Assembly: GCF_026413145.1 (NCBI RefSeq)
Contig: NZ_JAOVYZ010000003.1
Span: forward strand, 34,839 to 98,838
Origin: Limosilactobacillus kribbianus
Lineage (GTDB): Bacteria; Bacillota; Bacilli; Lactobacillales; Lactobacillaceae
Direction: 5' to 3'
Length of the DNA stretch: 64,000 nucleotides
Shown piece by piece: positions 55,523-64,000 of this stretch. Within the stretch, counting starts at the first letter, position 1; each line of letters starts with the position of its first letter. The notes under the pieces are model-generated. The model made no database searches, was not told the origin of the DNA, and worked only from the letters and a program-made list of their open reading frames with translations. The position numbers were made by a program, and so were the translations under genes.

Positions 55523-56179
55523 ATGGAATTTGATCGTGTCGTTACTGGCCGGCATTCGGTCAGGGAATTTAGTGAGCGCTCCATCTCCCACAGCAAGCTG
55601 CGCCAAATTGTTAAATTGGCACAATGGGCGCCATCGTGGGTAAATTCACAGCCCTGGAAGGTTTACATTGCGACCGGGAAACACTTGGAAGACATCAAGG
55701 CCATGTTCCAGCAAAAGGATGCGGCCCATACCAAAAGCAATCCTGATCTAGCCGTGATGAGCCGCACCCAATGGAACGAGCGCACCCAGGCCAACATGAA
55801 AAAATGGCGACATGACATTGTTGCCCACTTCAGCACTTTCGACGAAGCCCATTCAAAGATGACCCGGGCAATGAACACGCTGAACAGTGCCGCAGCAATT
55901 GCCTACATCACCATTCCGACCCAAACGCCGGACTGGTCAATTCTCGACTCTGGTGCCTTTGCCCAAACGTTGATGCTGGCCGCCAAAGACCTGGGAATCG
56001 ATTCGATCCCGACCTACAACTCGGTTCGCTTCCCGGACGAAATCCGTTCCATTCTAGGCATTCCAACAACGGAACGACTAATGGTTGGAATTGAATTAGG
56101 CTACGCAACCAATTCACACATCAATCACTATCGCTCGGACCGTGTTCCGGTCGATGAAATTCTAAAAATTGAAGACTAA
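55523..56179 (+). CDS. Nitroreductase family protein
   Basis: 218 residues. VTGRHSVREFSERSI is the FMN-binding start, APSWVNSQPWKVYIATG the second loop and AAKDLGIDSIPTYNSVR the third. An NAD(P)H-dependent flavin oxidoreductase; substrate not predictable. It follows eutJ by 11 nt, so it is in the same transcript. Confidence 0.9.
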   Translation: MEFDRVVTGRHSVREFSERSISHSKLRQIVKLAQWAPSWVNSQPWKVYIATGKHLEDIKAMFQQKDAAHTKSNPDLAVMSRTQWNERTQANMKKWRHDIVAHFSTFDEAHSKMTRAMNTLNSAAAIAYITIPTQTPDWSILDSGAFAQTLMLAAKDLGIDSIPTYNSVRFPDEIRSILGIPTTERLMVGIELGYATNSHINHYRSDRVPVDEILKIED

Positions 56180-56180
56180 T

Positions 56181-56224
56181 AAATAAGCGACTGGGGAATT
56201 CTCCCTAGTCGCTCATTTATTTTA
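56181..56224 (+). terminator. Terminator after the nitroreductase gene
   Basis: AAATAAGCGACTGGGGA pairs with TCCCTAGTCGCTCATTT (one mismatch), then ATTTTA. Confidence 0.85.
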
Positions 56225-56229
56225 CCCGA

Positions 56230-56302
56230 AGCCGTCTGGCAGAGTTGAACTGCCGTGTCACCCTTACCATGGATGTGCTCTACCTATCTGAGCTAAGACG
56301 GC
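56230..56302 (-). tRNA. tRNA-Thr (anticodon GGT)
   Basis: 73 nt on the minus strand. All four arms fold: acceptor GCCGTCT / AGACGGC, D arm GCTC / GAGC, anticodon arm CATCC-ATGGTAA-GGGTG with GGT at 34-36, and T arm GGCAG-TTCAACT-CTGCC. Discriminator U, CCA not encoded. Confidence 0.93.
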
Positions 56303-56308
56303 GTTTAA

Positions 56309-56338
56309 AGTATAACCGAAAGGCGCCGTTCAAGGCAA
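56309..56338 (-). promoter_or_regulatory. Promoter of tRNA-Thr
   Basis: On the minus strand TTGCCT (56333-56338), an 18-nt spacer and TATACT (56309-56314) end 6 nt ahead of the tRNA. Confidence 0.6.
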
Positions 56339-56342
56339 ATTG

Positions 56343-56390
56343 CAAAAATAGCACCCGATAAATCTGCAGGTTTATCGGGTGCTATTTGCT
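56343..56390. terminator. Terminator after the isoleucine 2-epimerase-like gene
   Basis: ATAGCACCCGATAAA pairs perfectly with TTTATCGGGTGCTAT around a short loop; TTTTTGC follows on the minus strand. Confidence 0.88.
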
Positions 56391-56401
56391 TAATTTCTCT
56401 C

Positions 56402-57754
56402 TTACCAACCCAACTCGTCGGCATTTTGCGGCAGCAACAATTTCCCCGCCGCCAGCTCGCTGAAGGCCTGGTCAATCATGGCAAAGGCCTGATCCAACTG
56501 CTCTTCGGTGATAACCAACGGCGGCTGGAAGCGCAGAATGTTGCCCCGCAGGCTAATAATGATGGCACCGAGCTCAAAGATCCGGTACATCAGCTTGGTG
56601 GTGGCCTCTACGTCACCCTTGCCGGTAGCTGGATCGACGATGTCAATTCCGCCGTCGAGGCCGTACATCCGCACGCCCCCGATGAAGTCAAATTTCGCCT
56701 TCTCCTGGTTAAAGAAGTCCGCGGCCTTCTTGCCCAACCGGGTCGAACGTTCCAGCAGGTGCTCGTCTTGGATAACGTCCAAAGTGGCGTTGGCAGCCGC
56801 CGTCGTAACCGGGTTCCCGGCCGTCGTGTAAACGTTGGCGGCGGAACCGAGGGACTCCATGATTTCCTTGCGGCCGATGATTGCGCTGAGCGGCATCCCG
56901 GAAGCCAGGGACTTGCCGACGGACATCAGGTCTGGCTCGATCCCTGGGAAGTTCTGGATGGACCACCATTTCCCGGTCCGTCCCATCCCCTGGTTAACCT
57001 CGTCGATGGCGAAGAGGATGCCGTGCTCCTTAGCGAAGTCATAGATCTTCTGCATGTAGGCCGGTGGCGTCTTGACGATCCCCCCGTCCCCCTGGATTGG
57101 TTCGATGATGATCGCCGCCGTTTCCTCGGCCGGCAAGTAGGTTTCAAACGGCTGCTTGAAGGCCTTAAACATCCGCTCGACAAACTGGTCCTCGGTTTCG
57201 TCCGGCAGACGATCCCACGGTGACGGGAATGGCACCTTGACCACGTCCGGCAAGAGCGGCGACATCTTGCGGCTCATGTTTAAGGTGACGGACGAAAGGG
57301 TCATGGAACCATAGGTGGAGCCGTGGTAGGCCCCGGTGAAGGAAACCATGTAGGGCCGCCCGGTGTAGGCCCGGGCAAATTTAATGATGGCGTCGTTGGC
57401 ATCAGAGCCCGAGTTTCCCCAGGCAATTTCGACCGGACCGGACATCGGTGCCAATTCTGCCAAGCGTGGTGCCAGCCGGGCTGCCTGGGAGTTGGCAAAG
57501 TAGGCCGGCGTGTACTGGATAATCTTGGCTGCCTGGTCGGCAATCGCCTTGACGATCCGTGGGTGGGCATGACCGGTGTTGGTCGAACTGGCGCTGGCCA
57601 AGAGATCAATGTAGTCGTTGCCCTCGACATCGGTGATGATCGCCCCGTGCCCGTGGTCGATCACGATGTCGTAGTATTTAATCCGTGCGGCACTGGAGAA
57701 GGCCGCCTGTTCTTTTCTTAAGATTTCGCGATTACTTGGTTTGTCCATCCTCAT
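56402..57754 (-). CDS. Class-III aminotransferase fold enzyme, probable isoleucine 2-epimerase
   Basis: 450 residues, PLP enzyme. The length and blocks such as IDLLASASSTNTGH, FGNSGSDANDAIIKFARAYTG-type text, FAIDEVNQGMGRTGK and DLMSVGKSLASGMPLSAIIG (PLP Lys281) are very close to what I recall of the Lactobacillus buchneri isoleucine 2-epimerase (450 residues). That enzyme racemises Ile to D-allo-Ile and related branched amino acids. 4-aminobutyrate aminotransferase is the usual automatic name and the alternative. It overlaps the permease gene upstream by 23 nt. Confidence 0.85.
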   Translation of the reverse strand: MRMDKPSNREILRKEQAAFSSAARIKYYDIVIDHGHGAIITDVEGNDYIDLLASASSTNTGHAHPRIVKAIADQAAKIIQYTPAYFANSQAARLAPRLAELAPMSGPVEIAWGNSGSDANDAIIKFARAYTGRPYMVSFTGAYHGSTYGSMTLSSVTLNMSRKMSPLLPDVVKVPFPSPWDRLPDETEDQFVERMFKAFKQPFETYLPAEETAAIIIEPIQGDGGIVKTPPAYMQKIYDFAKEHGILFAIDEVNQGMGRTGKWWSIQNFPGIEPDLMSVGKSLASGMPLSAIIGRKEIMESLGSAANVYTTAGNPVTTAAANATLDVIQDEHLLERSTRLGKKAADFFNQEKAKFDFIGGVRMYGLDGGIDIVDPATGKGDVEATTKLMYRIFELGAIIISLRGNILRFQPPLVITEEQLDQAFAMIDQAFSELAAGKLLLPQNADELGW

Positions 57755-59183
57755 TCGCTTCCTTTTTACTTAAGTAGGAGTGCTTCATACCGTATGCAAA
57801 GTAAATTACCAGACCGATTAAGAACCAAATCCCAGCATAGAGCTTGGCCTCGTAATCCAGTCCGAGGAAGACAAACAAGGAGGCCAAGAAGCCTAAGGCA
57901 GGCAGGACCGGGTAGAACGGCACCTTGAAGGCCGGATCCGGAATGTCCTTACCTTCACGCTTCCGCAGGGCGTAAATACCGAGGGAAACGAACATGAAGG
58001 CGATCAGGGTCCCGGCAGAAATCAGCTGGGACAGGAAGGAGAATGGGAAGAAGGCCCCGATGAGGATTCCCCCAAGCGTCAGGGTCCACAGTGCGCGGTT
58101 TGGCCGCTGGTTCTTGTCCAGGCCACCGAGCCACTTCGGCAGCATCCCGTCACGACCGAAGGAGTAGATCAGCCGAGAACCGGCCATGCTCATCCCGATC
58201 AAGGCGGTAAACATCCCCACGACGGCGATACTCTGAACGACGGTTGCCACGCCACCGTGACCGGCCGCCCGCAGCGCCAGGCCGACTGGTTCGGCGCTGT
58301 TGGCGTACTTTTGGTATGGCAGCATGCCGACGAGGACCAGACTAACTGCAACGAAGAGGACCACGGCGATGGCCAGAGAACCCAGGATCCCCCGCGGCAT
58401 CGTCTTTTGCGGGTTGATCGCTTCAGCCGAGTTGGCAGCGATGGAGTCAAAACCGATGTATGATAAGAAAATCATTGAGACACCGGCGTAGATCCCCTGC
58501 CAGCCACCGAAGGCCCCGTTGGCCGTTTCACGATACTTCGGAATAAACGGCACGTAGTTAGAAGCGTGCAGAGCGAAGAGGCCGACTACGATGAAGAGCA
58601 GGACGGCGAAAACCTTTAAGACCACCAGGATGTTTTCCACCCGGGCTGCCCGGGACACCCCGAAGGAAATCAGGAGGGCAACCGCAGCAATGACGACCAC
58701 GGAGATCAGGTCAACCACCCCGCCGTCGGTCCCAAAGGCGTTGGAGAGTGAAGCCGGCAGCTTCCAGCCAAGTGGGGCAATCAATGCCCGAAAGTTGGCC
58801 GAGAGCCCGGAGCCAACGAAGGCCAGAGCGATAAAGTATTCGGCCAAGAGGGCCCAACCGGCCACCCAACCGAAGAATTCACCAAAGACAACGTTGATCC
58901 AGGAATAAGCCGAACCAGCAAAGGGCATTGCCGCCGCCATCTCGGCGTAGGCAAAGGCCACCAGACCGGCAACAATGGCCGCAACCAGGAACGAAATTGA
59001 AACCGCTGGCCCGGTATGCATTGCCGCAACTTCACCGGGAAGAGTGAAAATTGAGGTCGACACAATGGTTCCGACACCCAGTGCTAGAAAGTCACGCACC
59101 CGCAGTGATCGGACCAAGTGGCCGTCTTTGTTTGCATAAACACGCGGATCTTCTTTACGCGTGATCGTTTTCCAAAAACTCAT
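57732..59183 (-). CDS. APC-family amino acid permease
   Basis: 483 residues, 12 or more membrane segments. LALGVGTIVSTSIFTLPG and FAYAEMAAAMPFAGSAYSW are the APC helix 1 and 3 blocks, FLSYIGFDSIAANSAEAINP the helix 6 region. Similar to YhdG/CAT-type cationic or branched amino acid permeases. Coupled to the epimerase gene, so branched-chain amino acids are the likeliest cargo (inferred). Confidence 0.9.
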   Translation of the reverse strand: MSFWKTITRKEDPRVYANKDGHLVRSLRVRDFLALGVGTIVSTSIFTLPGEVAAMHTGPAVSISFLVAAIVAGLVAFAYAEMAAAMPFAGSAYSWINVVFGEFFGWVAGWALLAEYFIALAFVGSGLSANFRALIAPLGWKLPASLSNAFGTDGGVVDLISVVVIAAVALLISFGVSRAARVENILVVLKVFAVLLFIVVGLFALHASNYVPFIPKYRETANGAFGGWQGIYAGVSMIFLSYIGFDSIAANSAEAINPQKTMPRGILGSLAIAVVLFVAVSLVLVGMLPYQKYANSAEPVGLALRAAGHGGVATVVQSIAVVGMFTALIGMSMAGSRLIYSFGRDGMLPKWLGGLDKNQRPNRALWTLTLGGILIGAFFPFSFLSQLISAGTLIAFMFVSLGIYALRKREGKDIPDPAFKVPFYPVLPALGFLASLFVFLGLDYEAKLYAGIWFLIGLVIYFAYGMKHSYLSKKEANEDGQTK

Positions 59184-59476
59184 AACTCTTCCTCCTTTAT
59201 TAGATATTTATTAGAATCATAAGAAAAACTTTAATTTATTCTACCAAGTGGGCCTGCCGAGGTCAAACGTTAATTTAATTAATTTGGCGGCCCTAGTTTG
59301 TTCAAATATCAACAATAAGCGTTTTCATTTCTTAGCTTACGGCATTTGTCATTTGTCGGTGGATCTGAGATTAAAATTAAAATTCTTTAATTTTGCAATT
59401 TGTGCAACTTGACTTCCATCCTGCAAGTCGCGAAAATCAAGCTAGTAGAACCATTAACAGAAAGAAGTGCTCACTC
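59184..59476. promoter_or_regulatory. Divergent promoter region of permease and nth
   Basis: 293 AT-rich bases. A cre-like ATGAAAACGCTTATT (minus strand, about 59313-59328) has one mismatch to consensus. A short AT-only hairpin AAAATTAAA-attc-TTTAATTTT lies near 59372-59395. No coding frame is supported. Confidence 0.5.
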
Positions 59477-60118
59477 ATGCTTACCGATCAAGAAATCCGT
59501 CAGGCCATTCAAACCATGCGCCAGGCCTTCCCGGATGCCGGCACCACCCTGAAGGCCGACACCACTTTTCATTTTCTGCTCGCCACCATTCTCAGCGCCC
59601 AGGCCACCGACAAGTCCGTCAACCTCACCACCCCGGCACTCTTCCAGCGTTTCCCGGGACCCAAAGACCTGGCCGCCGTCGAACCCGAGGCGGTGGAGCC
59701 CTACATCAAGCAGCTCGGCCTCTACCGCAAAAAGGCCAAGTACCTCGTCAATTGCTCCCGAGCGACTCTCACCGATTTTAACGGCCAGGTTCCGCAGACA
59801 CGCAAGGAACTGATGACCCTGCCCGGCGTCGGACGCAAGGTCGCCGACGTGGTTCTGGCCGAATGCTTCAATATCCCCGCCTTCCCGGTCGACACCCACG
59901 TCAGCCGGGTCGCCCGCCGTCTGGCAATGGTCGCCCCTAAGGCCACCCTGTTGCAAATTGAGAAACGCCTGATGGCCGCCGTCCCAGAAGACAAGTGGCT
60001 GGATGCCCACCACAGCATGATTTTCTGGGGCCGTTACCAGTGCACGGCCCGTAATCCCAAGTGCGACCACTGCCCCCTGCTGGCAATGTGCAAGTACGGC
60101 CAAGACAATGTAATGTAG
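59477..60118 (+). CDS. nth: Endonuclease III
   Basis: 213 residues from ATG 59477 (weak GAAG ribosome site); the frame back to 59393 has no family match. Bifunctional DNA glycosylase/AP lyase for oxidised pyrimidines. Helix-hairpin-helix LPGVGRKVADVVL with catalytic Lys region, Asp in VDTHVSRVARRL, and the 4Fe-4S loop with four Cys spaced C-x6-C-x2-C-x5-C (CTARNPKCDHCPLLAMC). Confidence 0.97.
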   Translation: MLTDQEIRQAIQTMRQAFPDAGTTLKADTTFHFLLATILSAQATDKSVNLTTPALFQRFPGPKDLAAVEPEAVEPYIKQLGLYRKKAKYLVNCSRATLTDFNGQVPQTRKELMTLPGVGRKVADVVLAECFNIPAFPVDTHVSRVARRLAMVAPKATLLQIEKRLMAAVPEDKWLDAHHSMIFWGRYQCTARNPKCDHCPLLAMCKYGQDNVM

Positions 60119-60175
60119 GCAATTGCATTTTGATTCCGGATCCCTTAGAATATTCACAATAAGATTAATTACGAT

Positions 60176-60230
60176 AGCGGTCAGCAGTCGCGAGGAATGA
60201 TTCCTCCACCATGCTCTGACCGCTTTTTTA
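60176..60230 (+). terminator. Hairpin with T-run directly ahead of the MATE gene
   Basis: AGCGGTCAG pairs with CTGACCGCT across an inner GAGGAA-tga-TTCCTC hairpin, followed by TTTTTTA and at once by GAGGAG, the MATE ribosome site. Terminator of nth or an attenuator of the exporter. Confidence 0.75.
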
Positions 60231-60244
60231 GAGGAGTTTTTTCG

Positions 60245-61579
60245 ATGGATGAACTATTTTCCACGGCACCGGTGAAACGAGTCTACTTCAAGCTCGCCCT
60301 GCCGGTGGTCCTGGGCATGATTACAACGATGATCTACAACCTCGCCGACACGATGTTCGTGGCCAAGACCGGCGATCCGCGGCTAGTGGCCGGGGTGACG
60401 CTCGGGGCCCCACTCTTCATGTTCATGCTGGCGGTCTCGGATATCTTCGGCCTCGGTGGCAGCTCCGTTGTTTCCCGCCTGCTCGGTGAAAAAAAGCCAG
60501 ACCTGGCCAAGCGGGTCAGCAGTTTCTGCATGTACGGCGGAATCGTTGCGGGACTTTTATTGACGGTGATCCTGTTGGTCTTCGAACACCCAATCCTTAA
60601 TTTACTGGGGGCCAAGCCGGCAACCTACGACGCGGCCGCCGCCTTTTACCGTGTCCTCAGTCTAGGAGCCGTCTTTATCGTCTTTTCGATCATCCCCCAG
60701 AACCTGATCCGAACCGAGGGACTGGCCAGCCAAGCGATGATTGCGTCGATGGCCGGCACCATTTTGGCGATCATCCTGGACCCAATCTTCCTCTTCGTTT
60801 TCAAATGGGGCGCGGCGGGAGTCGGTCTGGCTAACGTCATTGGCTATGTTCTTACCGATCTCCTGCTCGTCTACTTTGTTACCAAACGGGCCCGCGTTAT
60901 TAACATGGACATACATCGGGCCCGCATCGACGGTCGAACAACCCGGGACGTCATCGCCATCGGGATCCCCGGCTCCATCACCAATTTTGCCCAAACCTTT
61001 GGCATGGCCCTGCTTAACTCATCGCTAGCGATCTACGGGACCGACATGGTAGCCGCGATGGGAATTACCCAGAAGATTTACGGGATCGTCACCATGGTGA
61101 TCGTCGGCTTTGCTTTTGGCTCCCAGCCGCTCGTCGGCTATAACTACGGGGCGCGGCAGTGGAAACGGCTGCGAGAGATCCTGCGCTTCGACTTTTTGGT
61201 CCAGGTCTGCTACGCACTGGTCGTCGGCAGCGTCCTGCTGATCTTTGCCCGGCCGCTGACCGCCCTCTTCATGAACCAGCCGGCGATCGTCAACGCCGGC
61301 AGCTACATGCTGTTAGCGACCCTGGTCACAACCCCGCTGGTGGGCCTCATCCTGGTCTACACCACCGTTTTCCAGTCGATCGGCAACGCCCTCGGCGCCT
61401 TCATCATGTCGATCTCACGCCAGGGAATCATCTACTGGATCGCCCTGGAGCTGTTCAAGCACAACTTTGGCTACCACGGAATCGTCTGGGCCCAGGCGGC
61501 CAGCGACATTGTCACCTGCCTGATTGGCTACGGCCTGTACCGGGCCAGCCTGGACTGGAAGCACCGGCTGAAGGAATAA
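60245..61579 (+). CDS. MATE-family efflux transporter
   Basis: 444 residues from ATG 60245, 8 nt behind GAGGAG. Twelve membrane segments in two halves; MIYNLADTMFVAKTGDPRLVA at helix 1-2 (in two blocks) and GFAFGSQPLVGYNYGARQW in the second half are typical. Na+- or H+-driven drug/metabolite export. Substrate unknown. Confidence 0.92.
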   Translation: MDELFSTAPVKRVYFKLALPVVLGMITTMIYNLADTMFVAKTGDPRLVAGVTLGAPLFMFMLAVSDIFGLGGSSVVSRLLGEKKPDLAKRVSSFCMYGGIVAGLLLTVILLVFEHPILNLLGAKPATYDAAAAFYRVLSLGAVFIVFSIIPQNLIRTEGLASQAMIASMAGTILAIILDPIFLFVFKWGAAGVGLANVIGYVLTDLLLVYFVTKRARVINMDIHRARIDGRTTRDVIAIGIPGSITNFAQTFGMALLNSSLAIYGTDMVAAMGITQKIYGIVTMVIVGFAFGSQPLVGYNYGARQWKRLREILRFDFLVQVCYALVVGSVLLIFARPLTALFMNQPAIVNAGSYMLLATLVTTPLVGLILVYTTVFQSIGNALGAFIMSISRQGIIYWIALELFKHNFGYHGIVWAQAASDIVTCLIGYGLYRASLDWKHRLKE

Positions 61580-61596
61580 GCCATTTAAAATTAAAC

Positions 61597-61638
61597 AAGG
61601 GGCACGGAAAAGCTGCATTTTTCCGTGCCCCTGATTTA
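61597..61638. terminator. Bidirectional terminator between MATE and MFS genes
   Basis: AGGGGCACGGAAAA pairs with TTTTCCGTGCCCCT around GCTGCAT; A- and T-rich flanks on both sides. Confidence 0.88.
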
Positions 61639-61645
61639 ATTTTCA

Positions 61646-62833
61646 CTAATCTTTAACCATTACGTGCCGCATCCGGTATGTAATAACGAACGAAACCAGG
61701 AGGAAGCCAATCACGATCCAGTACGGGTACTGGTAATTCATATCCAGCAGGGCACCAGAGATCAGCGGCCCAATGATGTTGCCGACACTGGTCAGCGACA
61801 TGTTGATACCGTTCAGCAATCCCTGATTGTCGGCGCTCATCTTGGTCAAGAGGGTCGTGATCGTGGGCCGCAGAAGGTCAAAGGCCTCGAAGACCACCAG
61901 GGTAGCGATGACCAACTGCCAGTGCGAATGGTCATAAATCACAAAGGCCGTCCCGATTGCACCTAAAATAAAACTATAACGCATTAGCCGCACTTCACCC
62001 AGCCAACGCACCAGGGCCTCGAAACAGAAGACCTGGAGGATCAGGGAAATGATCCCATTCAAGGTTAGAACAAGGGCAATCGTCGCTAGGTCAAAGTGGT
62101 GGACCTCATTGACATAAAGGCTGTAGATGCTCTCAAAGCCGGCGAGACCAAAGGCGGCCACAAAAATCATCGCAAAGAGCGTGATCAAGGCGGGCGTCAA
62201 GATCCCCTTGACCTGGGACCAGGTGCTGCCCATCAGTTGCTTCTCCGGTCGTTTGGTCGTGCTTTGGAAACGCTCGTCCTGGTCACTCGGCAGCAAGATC
62301 CAAGCAACAGTCGTGCTGATTAGGCCGAGCACCCCGGCAACCCAAAACGGAAATTTATAGGAGACATTGGCAAGCAGGCCGCCCAAGCCGGGTCCTAGAA
62401 TCAGGCCCCCGCTGAAGGAAGCCGAGAGCCAGCCGATCACCTTTGCCCGGTCCCGGGGCGTCGTCAGGTCCGCCGCCAACGCCATTGAAGTCGGTACGAA
62501 CATCGCCGCAGAAAGGCCGTCAACGGCACGCGACAGGTCGAAAGCCCAGAGATGCTGGGCAATCGCAAATAAAAATTCCGCCAGGGAAAAAATCACCAGG
62601 CCCCAGACAAGCATCGGTTTCCGGCCGATCTTGTCAGAAATGCGCCCGACCACCGGCGAAGTGACGAATTGGACCAAGGCGAACAGTGATGACATCATCC
62701 CCATCTCAAAAGCGGAAAAATGATATTCATTTTTAATAAACGGGATCACCGGGAACACCAGGCTCATCCCCAGACAGATCAAGAATTCGCAGAGAATCAC
62801 AACCAGGATGATGCGCTTTACTTCTTTGGTCAT
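61646..62833 (-). CDS. MFS multidrug exporter (TetA-like DHA1 type)
   Basis: 395 residues from ATG 62833 (MTKEVKRIILVV) behind GAGAGG. Twelve membrane segments; motif A GRISDKIGRKPMLVWG and motif C GLILGPGLGGLLA mark a drug:H+ antiporter of the 12-helix group. Substrate not predictable. Confidence 0.92.
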   Translation of the reverse strand: MTKEVKRIILVVILCEFLICLGMSLVFPVIPFIKNEYHFSAFEMGMMSSLFALVQFVTSPVVGRISDKIGRKPMLVWGLVIFSLAEFLFAIAQHLWAFDLSRAVDGLSAAMFVPTSMALAADLTTPRDRAKVIGWLSASFSGGLILGPGLGGLLANVSYKFPFWVAGVLGLISTTVAWILLPSDQDERFQSTTKRPEKQLMGSTWSQVKGILTPALITLFAMIFVAAFGLAGFESIYSLYVNEVHHFDLATIALVLTLNGIISLILQVFCFEALVRWLGEVRLMRYSFILGAIGTAFVIYDHSHWQLVIATLVVFEAFDLLRPTITTLLTKMSADNQGLLNGINMSLTSVGNIIGPLISGALLDMNYQYPYWIVIGFLLVSFVITYRMRHVMVKD

Positions 62834-62856
62834 TTCATTTAACCTCTCTTTCCACA

Positions 62857-62889
62857 CTAAAAAGGACCACAACTCTCGTCATAGTCCCT
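62857..62889 (-). terminator. Terminator after the 2-hydroxyacid dehydrogenase gene
   Basis: Minus strand AGGGACTA pairs with TGGTCCTT (two wobble pairs) then TTT. Confidence 0.6.
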
Positions 62890-62926
62890 TGCTTAGATCT
62901 AGTTTAGCATGGAAAGGCGCATTTCG

Positions 62927-63862
62927 CTATTTTCCGGTGGCAGCCAGACTTTCCGTGTACTTTTGCTTGATGAAATCGGCGGAGGTTTGCAGTTTCTGCA
63001 GTTCTTCCTTCGTCAGATCCAGCTGGGCCTGAGCTACGATCCCGTCACGCCCCACCACGGCCGGGTATGACAGGTAAACCCCATATTCCGCGCGGTAGTT
63101 GGAGACCGGCAGCTCAGTCAGGGAGTTGGACAGGATGACGTTGACCAGGCGAACCGCGGCGGTGGCGACCCCGTAACTGGTGTACTTCTTACCCTTGAAG
63201 ACGGTCCAGCCACCCATCTTGGCCTCCTTATCCAGCTCGTCTAAGTTCAGCCCCTTGTCCGCTGCTAGCTTGGCAATCGGCTGGTCAAGAACCTTGACCG
63301 TCGACCAAGCAGTGAACTGGGAGTTCCCGTGTTCGCCGAGGTTATAGCCCGCCACGGAGCGTGGATCCACGTGGAGACGCTCGGCCACGGCGCGCTTCAT
63401 TCGGGCGGAATCGAGCAAGGTCCCGGTCCCAATCACATGGCCCTTTGGCAGGCCGGTAATTTCTTGATACAGGGAGGTAATCACGTCGACCGGGTTGGTG
63501 ATGACGACCAGTTTACCGTTAAAGCCGCTGTCCTTGATCTGCTGGGCCACGCCGGCAACGGCCTTCCGGGTAAATGGCAGTTCGGCGAAGCGATCCGCGT
63601 TAGGGTTGTCCTGCAGCTTGATGTTCCCCAGGGCGGACACGATCACGTCGGCGTCCTTTAATTCCGCATAGTCGTTGACCACGATGTTAGTGTGAAAGGG
63701 CAGGTTGGCCATCGCGTCCCGGAAGTCCAGGGCGTCCGCTTGGGCCTTGGCCTCGTTAGTGTCGATCAGGACCAGGTCGTCCGCAAAGCCGTTGGCAACA
63801 ATATAGTGGGCCACTGTTGAACCAACGTGCCCCATTCCGATTACGGCAACTTTTCGTGTCAT
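62927..63862 (-). CDS. L-2-hydroxyisocaproate dehydrogenase-type L-lactate dehydrogenase family enzyme
   Basis: 311 residues from ATG 63862 (MTRKVAVIGMGHVG), GAGGA upstream. NAD loop VIGMGHVGS; substrate loop ALGNIKLQDNPNADRFAEL; catalytic His178 in YNLGEHGNSQF with Asp151/Arg154 in LLDSARM. The substrate loop and the YLSYPAVVGRDGIVAQ block fit the L. confusus HicDH I recall better than ordinary lactate dehydrogenase. It would reduce branched 2-oxo acids to hydroxy acids. Confidence 0.88.
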   Translation of the reverse strand: MTRKVAVIGMGHVGSTVAHYIVANGFADDLVLIDTNEAKAQADALDFRDAMANLPFHTNIVVNDYAELKDADVIVSALGNIKLQDNPNADRFAELPFTRKAVAGVAQQIKDSGFNGKLVVITNPVDVITSLYQEITGLPKGHVIGTGTLLDSARMKRAVAERLHVDPRSVAGYNLGEHGNSQFTAWSTVKVLDQPIAKLAADKGLNLDELDKEAKMGGWTVFKGKKYTSYGVATAAVRLVNVILSNSLTELPVSNYRAEYGVYLSYPAVVGRDGIVAQAQLDLTKEELQKLQTSADFIKQKYTESLAATGK

Positions 63863-64000
63863 GATAAAATCCTCCTCGTATTCTATAAATATATCCTTTC
63901 GGATTTTGCTACTATACAACTTGTTTTCTGGTCACCGCATGATAACCTCTAATTATCATTGGCTTTGGTCAACTGGTATAGGTTAAATTCTCCTGTAGTT
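63863..64000 (-). other. Upstream region of the dehydrogenase gene
   Basis: 138 AT-rich bases to the window edge; no further gene is supported. Confidence 0.4.

Noticed and set aside
56230..56302. tRNA-Thr as integration site of a genomic island
   Set aside because: No repeat of the tRNA 3' end was found elsewhere in the window, and no integrase gene is present.
56402..57754. 4-aminobutyrate aminotransferase as name
   Set aside because: Length and motif blocks fit the isoleucine 2-epimerase group better; kept as alternative.

Overview
The window reads as a chromosome segment of a heterofermentative lactobacillus of the Limosilactobacillus (L. reuteri-like) group. The basis is the gene order: a complete pdu microcompartment operon, an anaerobic (cobalt-early) cbi/cob operon and hem genes lie side by side, flanked by typical lactobacillar genes (helD, clc, tenA, an isoleucine 2-epimerase-like gene, a 2-hydroxyisocaproate dehydrogenase-like gene). 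Base composition looks higher in GC than L. reuteri itself over much of the window, so the species is left open.

Layout. 1-6.8 kb: helD (cut by the window edge), an Rpn-family nuclease/transposase-like gene with a GIEQ repeat tail, a CPA2 antiporter, a ClC exchanger, and a TPP riboswitch controlling a lone tenA. 6.8-33.2 kb: one long minus-strand operon. In transcription order it is cobD, cbiA-B-C-D-E-T-F-G-H-J, cobA/hemD fusion, cbiK-L, cbiM-N-Q-O, cbiP, a siroheme-type dehydrogenase, hemA-C-B-L, cobU-S-C, hemD, cobT, and a DMT-family transporter. Many genes overlap or nearly touch, which suggests translational coupling. The hem genes stop at uroporphyrinogen III, so they feed the corrin ring and not heme. 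33.2-38.3 kb: linker genes, namely a second adenosyltransferase, a flavin reductase-GNAT fusion, flavodoxin, pduV on the opposite strand, cadD, a histidine phosphatase and a tyrosine phosphatase. 38.3-52.2 kb: minus-strand pduA-B-C-D-E-G-H-K-J-L-M-N-O-(glcG-like)-P-Q-W-U. 52.4-55.5 kb: plus-strand pocR, pduF and eutJ. 55.5-64 kb: nitroreductase, tRNA-Thr(GGT), the isoleucine 2-epimerase-like gene with an amino acid permease, nth, MATE and MFS exporters, and the HicDH-like gene.

How it works together. The facilitator PduF admits glycerol or propanediol. B12-dependent dehydratase PduCDE, kept active by PduGH, makes an aldehyde inside a shell of PduA/B/J/K/N/U. PduQ reduces the aldehyde, or PduP-PduL-PduW oxidise it with ATP yield. 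The cbi/cob/hem operon makes the cofactor (probably pseudocobalamin, since no lower-ligand synthesis genes are seen) and PduO-type enzymes adenosylate it. CcpA-type cre sites lie upstream of pduA, pduF and cobD.

Most interesting: the AraC-type regulator PocR carries, after its DNA-binding domain, an extra C-terminal domain of about 85 residues that resembles the DUF4430/transcobalamin-like C-terminal fold, so it may sense the corrinoid directly. Other notable points are a His at the pore position of PduA, a short-form PduB, a split PduO whose GlcG-like half carries its own encapsulation-type N-terminus, absence of pduS/pduT/pduX, a two-domain flavin reductase-acetyltransferase, and an SD-sequestering hairpin behind the TPP aptamer. 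All calls come from reading the sequence; no database search was run.
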